DNA of 38,636 nucleotides, taken from NCBI GenBank assembly GCA_963752225.1, contig CAVVXS010000006.1, positions 1 through 38,636 on the forward strand, given 5' to 3'. The position numbers and the translations under genes were made by a program. The notes under the pieces are model-generated. The model saw nothing but the letters and a program-made list of their open reading frames with translations, did no database searches and was not told the DNA's origin. This DNA is from JBBROS01 sp963752225 (GTDB lineage Bacteria > Pseudomonadota > Alphaproteobacteria > Acetobacterales > Acetobacteraceae). This document shows positions 34,363 to 38,636 of this stretch, piece by piece (position 1 is the first letter of the stretch; each line of letters begins with the position of its first letter).

Positions 34363-36132
34363 TCAAACCAGCCAGAACGCCGCCGTGAACAGCGCCAGTC
34401 CGACCACCAGCCAGGCCACGTAGTCGCCCACCGCCCCGCTATGCAGGTAGCCGAGCCCGGCGCCCAACGGCCGGGTCACCAGCCCGGTCACCGCTGTGAT
34501 CGGGCCAGGCAGGCGAGGCTGCAGCAGATCGAACCCCGCCAGCAGCAGCGCCAAGCCGACCGCCACCCAAGGCAGCACGCCCGGAGCATGGCTCGCGCCG
34601 CCCGCCGCGGCGCCGGCCTGATCGGCGGCCTGCCGTGCCAACCCATCCGTGCGCCCGCCCGCGCCCAACGCCACGATGACCGGAACCGCCGCGCACGCCA
34701 GCATCAACGGCAGCGGCCGATCCGCCTTCTCCTGCTCCTCGGCGGTCGGCGACCGCTCCTCCTCGCCGGCCACCGGGCCCCACCCGGCGAAGATACGGCC
34801 CGCCGCGCGCAGCACCGCCCCGCCCGTCGTGGCGGCCCCGAACGCCATCACCGGCAGCAGGGCAGCGTGGCCCGCCGCCGCCGCCGATCCGGCCACGGCC
34901 GAAAACCCGTCATCCATCAGCCCGACCGGCAGCCCGGCCAGCAGCAATCCGCCCGCTGCCATCACGACGCCCGCCGGCCAGATCGGCCGCCCCCGGCCGC
35001 GCAACCCGATCTCGTCGATGCCGCCGCACGTCGCGAGCAGGATGCCGGCCACCGCAAACAGCGCCGCCTTCACCAGCCCATGCCCCACCGCATAGGCCAG
35101 CAGCCCCGCCACGCCCTCCCGGTCGCCCGCAGCCAGGCCGATCAGCAGCACGCCCGTATGCGACACGGTGGAGAACGCGAGCATGCGTTTCAGATGCCGC
35201 TGCAGCAGGGCCATGGCCCCGCCCACCACCACGCTCGCCGCCCCCATGCCGAGCAGCAGCGTATGGGTCACCCGCACCACGGCCGGATCGCCGGCAAACA
35301 CGGTGAAGCTCAGCCGCATCAGCCCGAACACGCCAAGCGACACCATCGCGCCGGAGAAGATGACCGAAACCGGGCTCGGCGCCACCGCATGGGCGTCCGG
35401 CAGCCAGAAATGGAACGGCACCTGCGCCGCCTTCACCAGCAGCCCGGACGCCAGCAGCACGAACGCCGCATCCGCCACGACGGGGTTGCCGCCGCCCCCG
35501 ACCACGCGCCCGATCGACGCCATGTCCAGCGAGCCCGCCATCGCATAAAGAAGCCCGATCCCGCCCAGGAACAGGTAGGAGCCGATCGTGTTCATCACGG
35601 TGAAGTTGATCGCGCCCTCGAGCGGCGACGCCTTCCGCTCGTACCCCGTCAGCGCGAACGCGGCGACGCTCATCACCTCGAACCAGACGAACATGTTGAA
35701 CACGTCCGCCGTCAGGCAGAAGCCGATCATCGCCGCCATGAACAGCAGCATCAGCACGTGGAAATGCGCGTGCACCTCATCGAAATAGCCCCAGGCGAAC
35801 AGCAGCGTCGTCGTGAACAGCCCGGCGACGAAGGCCGACATGCACGCGCCCGCCAGGTCGACACGGAACGAGATGCCGATCGCCTGTCCCGCCCGCATCT
35901 CCCAGCCGCCGAACCAGTAAACCATCGGCCCGTCGACCGCCTGCACCGCGAGCAGGACGCAGACGGCCGCCGCCGCGAGCGTGGTCAGGACCGCGACCAC
36001 GTCCGGTCCCTTGCGCGGCAGCAGCTTGCCCCCGGCCAGCAGCAGCCCCGCCACCGCCAGCGGCCCCGCGACCGGCACCGGCGGCAACGCCGGCACTGCC
36101 GCCAGCAACCAGCCCGGCAGCGCCGCCGTCAC
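34363..36132 (-). CDS. mrpD: Mrp/Mbh-type cation:proton antiporter subunit D (NuoN/NuoM-like)
   Basis: The 589-residue polytopic protein has the proton-conducting core. Glu152 in MFVWFEVMSVAAF is the conserved TM5 glutamate, and Lys234 in LLVKAAQVPFHFWLPDAH is the TM7 lysine. FSTVSHTGVLLIG and AVGHGLVKAALFAVAG follow. These residues mark antiporter-like subunits shared by Mrp and complex I. A cytoplasmic acidic loop (EEERSPTAEEQEKADR) breaks the C-terminal spans. The start is GTG 36132 (GTGACGGCGGCG). It is separated from the mrpC stop by a triplicated coupling junction instead of a direct overlap. It is the last gene of the module in the window and the only antiporter-like subunit visible. 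Confidence 0.9.
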   Translation of the reverse strand: MTAALPGWLLAAVPALPPVPVAGPLAVAGLLLAGGKLLPRKGPDVVAVLTTLAAAAVCVLLAVQAVDGPMVYWFGGWEMRAGQAIGISFRVDLAGACMSAFVAGLFTTTLLFAWGYFDEVHAHFHVLMLLFMAAMIGFCLTADVFNMFVWFEVMSVAAFALTGYERKASPLEGAINFTVMNTIGSYLFLGGIGLLYAMAGSLDMASIGRVVGGGGNPVVADAAFVLLASGLLVKAAQVPFHFWLPDAHAVAPSPVSVIFSGAMVSLGVFGLMRLSFTVFAGDPAVVRVTHTLLLGMGAASVVVGGAMALLQRHLKRMLAFSTVSHTGVLLIGLAAGDREGVAGLLAYAVGHGLVKAALFAVAGILLATCGGIDEIGLRGRGRPIWPAGVVMAAGGLLLAGLPVGLMDDGFSAVAGSAAAAGHAALLPVMAFGAATTGGAVLRAAGRIFAGWGPVAGEEERSPTAEEQEKADRPLPLMLACAAVPVIVALGAGGRTDGLARQAADQAGAAAGGASHAPGVLPWVAVGLALLLAGFDLLQPRLPGPITAVTGLVTRPLGAGLGYLHSGAVGDYVAWLVVGLALFTAAFWLV

Positions 36133-36208
36133 TTCGGACGCATCGGCGGCCTTGCCGCCGTCACTTCGAACGTATCGGCATCGCCGCCGTCACTTCGAAC
36201 GCATGGGC
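36122..36208 (-). repeat. Triplicated stop/start junction between mrpC and mrpD (two mini-ORFs)
   Basis: Three near-identical 26-nt units (36183-36208, 36154-36179, 36122-36147) each contain AAGTGACGGCGGC, where a TGA stop and a GTG start overlap. Read in order, mrpC ends at 36190. GTG 36193 opens a 10-residue frame (MTAAMPIRSK, stop 36161). GTG 36164 opens an 11-residue frame (MTAARPPMRPK, stop 36129). GTG 36132 starts mrpD. All three joins are GTGA overlaps. Confidence 0.85.
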
Positions 36209-36549
36209 CGCAACTCCTCCGGGTCGAGCGTGCCGCGCCGCTTATGCAGCTGCAGCACCAGCGCCAGCAGCAGCGCGGTGACGGTCGCGCCCACCACGAC
36301 ATCCGTCAGCACCAGCGCATGCGTGACCGGGTCCACCGCCGGCGTGCCCGGCGGCCGGCTATAGAAGATCGGCGCGATCCCGCCGGTCCGGAACCCCGCC
36401 GACAGCAGCAGCACGTAGGTCGCCGCCTGCACCACCGACAAGCAGCCGATCAGGTGCACGGCATTGCGGCTGGTGATGATGCCATACAACCCCACCCCCA
36501 GCAGCCAAGCGGCCACCGCCCAGGGCAGCGCCTCGGCCGCTCCCGTCAC
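36190..36549 (-). CDS. mrpC: Mrp/Mbh-type antiporter subunit C (NuoK-like)
   Basis: This 119-residue protein has three membrane spans (about 6-25, 30-50, 75-98), the NuoK/MnhC size and layout. It carries LYGIITSRNAVHLIGCLSVVQ in the first loop and span 2 (the family places an Asn/His-rich turn here), then DPVTHALVLTDVVVGATVTAL in span 3. It works in the membrane arm linking MrpA-like and MrpD subunits. The start is GTG 36549, overlapping the previous stop as GTGA. The C-terminus ends RPMRSK, a sequence partly copied in the mini-ORFs that follow. Confidence 0.88.
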   Translation of the reverse strand: MTGAAEALPWAVAAWLLGVGLYGIITSRNAVHLIGCLSVVQAATYVLLLSAGFRTGGIAPIFYSRPPGTPAVDPVTHALVLTDVVVGATVTALLLALVLQLHKRRGTLDPEELRPMRSK

Positions 36550-37331
36550 GACGCGTCCTCCTCCGGCTCCACCCGCGTTTCCTCCAGGAATTCGATGAAC
36601 ACCACGGTGAACCCGCCGAACACGGCCAGCGTTACCCCGGCATTCTCCAGCAGCATCAGGCCGCCCGAGAACAGGTCGCCCAACGTGCCGAGCGGCAACA
36701 TGTTCTGCCCGAACGGCAGGCCGAGCAGCACGCCGGCAAACCCGCACAGCGCGTACAGCGTGGCGCCCAGCCCCTCGCAAGCGTCCGCCGCCGCCGTCCG
36801 AACCAGCCGGCGCCAGCCCGCATAGCCATCGCCCAGAAACACCAGCAGGGTGGCGCAGGCGAGCATGACGCCGCCCTGGAACCCGCCGCCCGGCGTCGTC
36901 ATGGCGTGCAACGCCACATACAGCCCGAACAGCAGCAGCACGCCCGCACCCAACCGGCCGATCAGCGCCGTCGCGTCCGTGCGGGGCAGCACCGGACGGT
37001 GCCCGGTGCGGCCGGGCCGGGCGCTCCGCTGCTCGCCGCGCTCCCCGCGCAGCAGCACGCTCACCCCCGTGACCGCGCACAGCAGCATGAACTCCTCGCC
37101 CAGCGTGTCGAAGCCGCGGTAATCGAAATTGACCGCGCTCGTCATGTTGGTGACGTGGCGCTCGGGGGGCGCGGCGGCGTTGATCGCGTCGCCATACGGC
37201 AACGGATGCACGCCGAAACCGGGCATCTGCCCGGCCACCCGCACGACGCCGGGCAGCACCACCAGCACGGCGACGCCGAACAGCGCCAACCGGATCCGCG
37301 GGCTCATGCCGCGCGGAGTCTCCGCCGTCAC
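36546..37331 (-). CDS. mrpB: MbhE-like + MnhB fusion subunit of the Mrp/Mbh-type antiporter
   Basis: In this 261-residue protein the first half has one N-terminal span (about 14-33). It then carries NMTSAVNFDYRGFDTLGEE (62-80), the motif normally found at the C-terminal end of MrpA or in separate MbhE. The second half is a canonical MnhB/MrpB domain with IGRLGAGVLLLFGLYVALHA and MTTPGGGFQGG (144-154) and four spans. An Arg-rich linker (RGERGEQRSARPGRTGHR, about 95-112) joins them. Together with the upstream DUF4040 gene, this divides MrpA's C-terminal region between two proteins, as in Mbh hydrogenase-type modules. The start is GTG 37331, overlapping the DUF4040 stop as GTGA. Confidence 0.83.
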   Translation of the reverse strand: MTAETPRGMSPRIRLALFGVAVLVVLPGVVRVAGQMPGFGVHPLPYGDAINAAAPPERHVTNMTSAVNFDYRGFDTLGEEFMLLCAVTGVSVLLRGERGEQRSARPGRTGHRPVLPRTDATALIGRLGAGVLLLFGLYVALHAMTTPGGGFQGGVMLACATLLVFLGDGYAGWRRLVRTAAADACEGLGATLYALCGFAGVLLGLPFGQNMLPLGTLGDLFSGGLMLLENAGVTLAVFGGFTVVFIEFLEETRVEPEEDAS

Positions 37332-37588
37332 TCCCGCTCGCCTCCGCGCGGCCCGCGATCCATCTGGATCGAAGCCAGCGCCGCCAGGAACAGCAGCGGC
37401 ACGGCCGCGGTCCCCACCGCGATCTCGGCGAACGCCACGTCCGGCGCTTGCAGGGCCATGAACAGCAAGGCCAGCGCCATCCCGTTCGCCGACAAGGCCA
37501 ACACCTGCCGGCGCGGCGTGCGCGACAACGCGACCCCGGTGCCGGTCGCGGCCACCAGGACGAACAGCAGGGCCAGCAACACCGTCAC
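37328..37588 (-). CDS. DUF4040 protein (MbhD-like; MrpA C-terminal segment)
   Basis: This 86-residue protein has three short spans: VTVLLALLFVLVAATGTGVA, VLALSANGMALALLFMAL, and VGTAAVPLLFLAAL. The middle carries QAPDVAFAEIAVG, the DUF4040 signature with the conserved acidic residues seen in the C-terminal part of MrpA and in MbhD. As a separate gene it points to the Mbh/Mrp split arrangement, not a classic seven-subunit Mrp with large MrpA. The start is GTG 37588, overlapping the previous stop as GTGACGG; the stop overlaps the next GTG in the same way. Confidence 0.85.
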   Translation of the reverse strand: MTVLLALLFVLVAATGTGVALSRTPRRQVLALSANGMALALLFMALQAPDVAFAEIAVGTAAVPLLFLAALASIQMDRGPRGGERE

Positions 37589-37881
37589 CGCGGCCCGAGC
37601 GGCCGGAAGCGCTCCCGATACAGCAGCGCCCGCCCCGCCGCGTGCGACAGCGCCGCCCCGCCCGCCACCCCCGCCGCCACGGTCACCAGCACCTTCCAGG
37701 CCCGCACCGACGGCCCATCCGCTGCGAACGCCGCCGCCACCAGCACCGCCCCGGCCGCCACGTTGACGAAGGCCGCGCAATGCAGCCGATCCAGCGCCGT
37801 CCGCAACCGCACGAACCCCAAGCAGCCGAGCCACGTCACCGCGACCAGCAACACAAGCAACCCATCCACCACGACCGTCAC
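37585..37881 (-). CDS. mrpG: Mrp/Mnh-type antiporter subunit G
   Basis: In this 98-residue protein the N-terminal span GLLVLLVAVTWLGCLGFV is followed by RLRTALDRLHCAAFVNVAA. The latter is the family motif, with R-L-x-T-x-x-D-R-L-H and Lys/Asn replaced here by CAAFVN. Two more spans follow. The length and three-span layout match MnhG/MrpG (about 100-120). The start is GTG 37881, overlapping the mrpF stop as GTGA; the stop overlaps the DUF4040 start identically. The exact role of the G subunit is structural within the hetero-oligomeric antiporter. Confidence 0.87.
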   Translation of the reverse strand: MTVVVDGLLVLLVAVTWLGCLGFVRLRTALDRLHCAAFVNVAAGAVLVAAAFAADGPSVRAWKVLVTVAAGVAGGAALSHAAGRALLYRERFRPLGPR

Positions 37882-38129
37882 AACCAGCGTTCCAGGAACA
37901 GCGCCAGCGCCAGCGTGCCCGGCACCGTCAGCAGCGGCACTGCGAGCGCGAGGTCGATGAACGAGCTCTGATCGAACGCGAACGTCATGGCCGCAAGCAC
38001 GATCGTGAACACACTGCTCGCCAGCTGCACCGCCGCCAACCGGTCGCCCGTGCTGCCGCGGCACGCCGCCACCGCCGGGATCGCGAAGGCGGGGACCAAC
38101 GCCACGGCCGCCAGCTCCCAAGCCGTCAC
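37878..38129 (-). CDS. mrpF: Mrp/Mnh-type antiporter subunit F
   Basis: In this 83-residue, three-span protein the second segment has GDRLAAVQLASSVFTIVLAAM, matching the family's D-R-x2-A-x-x pattern. The third has DLALAVPLLTVPGTLALALFLERW. Size and spans fit MrpF/MnhF (about 90). It starts with GTG 38129 as part of the GTGACGG overlap with the mrpE stop and ends by overlapping mrpG in the same manner. The order E-F-G matches Mbh A-B-C and many alphaproteobacterial Mrp operons. Confidence 0.87.
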   Translation of the reverse strand: MTAWELAAVALVPAFAIPAVAACRGSTGDRLAAVQLASSVFTIVLAAMTFAFDQSSFIDLALAVPLLTVPGTLALALFLERWL

Positions 38130-38611
38130 GCCGGCCAGTCCGCGCCCGACAGCGCCGGCGCCGGCGCCAGCCGATGCAGCAGCAGCGCGTGCTCCGCCTC
38201 CGGCAACGCGGACGGCCGCACATCCAGCACGAAGCCGTTCGGCGCCATTGAGGTCCCGATCGTCACCAGCGCCCGGCGCCCGGCGTCACGCGGCCGCACC
38301 CCACCCGGATGAAACGCCTGCCAAGTCTCCGTGCCGCCAGCGCCGCCCGCCAGCGCCCGCCCCAACGCCACCCCCACGCGCCACGTATCCGTCACCAGGC
38401 TCGCCAGCACGCCCAGGACCCACCGCCCCGGCGGCGCCGGCAACCTGACCGCCCGCGAGGCCCGCATCCATTCGATTGTCATGAACCCGGCCGCAACGCC
38501 CGCCGCCGCCACCCCGGCCACGCCTTCCGTCCAGCTCAGGCTGCCGGCCAGCAACAAGTAGGCGGGCAGCATGGCCGCAAACGTCAGCACGGCGAACCAG
38601 GCAATCGTCAT
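38126..38611 (-). CDS. mrpE: Mrp/Mnh-type antiporter subunit E
   Basis: This 161-residue protein has two N-terminal spans (about 4-22 and 28-46), then WVLGVLASLVTDTWRVGVAL (another membrane-associated helix). A C-terminal cytoplasmic domain follows with RRALVTIGTSMAPNGFVLDV, the MnhE signature (usually T-x-S-x-x-P-G/N-x3-V/L-D). It is the most upstream visible gene of the module, so the promoter is probably beyond 38611 or off the right edge. Start ATG 38611. Confidence 0.88.
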   Translation of the reverse strand: MTIAWFAVLTFAAMLPAYLLLAGSLSWTEGVAGVAAAGVAAGFMTIEWMRASRAVRLPAPPGRWVLGVLASLVTDTWRVGVALGRALAGGAGGTETWQAFHPGGVRPRDAGRRALVTIGTSMAPNGFVLDVRPSALPEAEHALLLHRLAPAPALSGADWPA

Positions 38612-38636
38612 CCGCTCCGCTCCCGGCGGCGGGATT

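Noticed and set aside
33940..36825. A 961-codon plus-strand open frame opposite the oxidoreductase and mrp genes
   Set aside because: Composition is Arg/His/Gln/Pro-rich noise; the opposite strand encodes clear Gfo/Idh and Mrp subunits in the same span.

Overview
The window is a GC-rich stretch of bacterial chromosome whose gene families (CelD/BcsL-like acetyltransferase, Wzx/Wzy exopolysaccharide genes, PdxA2-type acid-sugar catabolism, stand-alone Mrp/Mbh membrane modules) suggest an alphaproteobacterium, most likely Rhodospirillales/Acetobacteraceae. That placement is inferred from gene style and composition, not from a marker gene; no rRNA, tRNA, CRISPR array, phage or insertion sequence is visible.

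Left half (about 1-20.7 kb): a Wzx/Wzy-type exopolysaccharide locus. A minus-strand operon from 19541 to 9647 runs: membrane phosphoglycosyltransferase that starts the repeat unit, heparinase-like protein, two GT4 glycosyltransferases, Wzy-like polymerase, Wzx-like flippase, WalW/NodB-like deacetylase. A second minus-strand group (6970-3576) holds a CpsD-like ATPase with a degenerate P-loop, a Wzz/GumC-type chain-length protein and a GH10 xylanase-like hydrolase with a twin-arginine leader. Plus-strand genes in between encode a fatty-acid-hydroxylase/sterol-desaturase-family membrane enzyme with a CelD/BcsL-type acyltransferase, and, at the two ends, a GT4 enzyme (2331) and a SAM methyltransferase (20041). 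At the left edge is the N-terminal part of a secreted beta-helix protein with two almost identical CBM60-like modules. No outer-membrane Wza-type exporter is in the window.

Middle (20.7-29.9 kb): an intergenic stretch with a plausible 54-residue small gene, then a CUT2 (ribose/xylose-type) sugar ABC transporter: permease with a one-base frameshift, periplasmic binding protein, double ATPase. Next come a hairpin repeat array, a sensor diguanylate cyclase (GGEEF, with I-site), an M3 oligopeptidase (Dcp type) and a DUF4239-like membrane protein.

Right (29.9-38.6 kb): an SMP-30 lactonase, a DUF1537 four-carbon acid sugar kinase and a PdxA2-type dehydrogenase, which together fit D-threonate (or related tetronate) breakdown to dihydroxyacetone phosphate. 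A convergent Gfo/Idh/MocA oxidoreductase follows. Last is a minus-strand Mrp/Mbh-type cation-proton antiporter module in the order E-F-G-DUF4040-(MbhE+B)-C-D without a full-length MrpA. Its genes are joined by repeated GTGACGG stop/start overlaps, and the C/D junction is triplicated.

The observations most worth following are the triplicated coupling junction between mrpC and mrpD, the co-varying hairpin repeat at gene ends, the frameshifted permease, the lysine-less CpsD-like protein, and the concentration of xylan-type modules in an exopolysaccharide locus.
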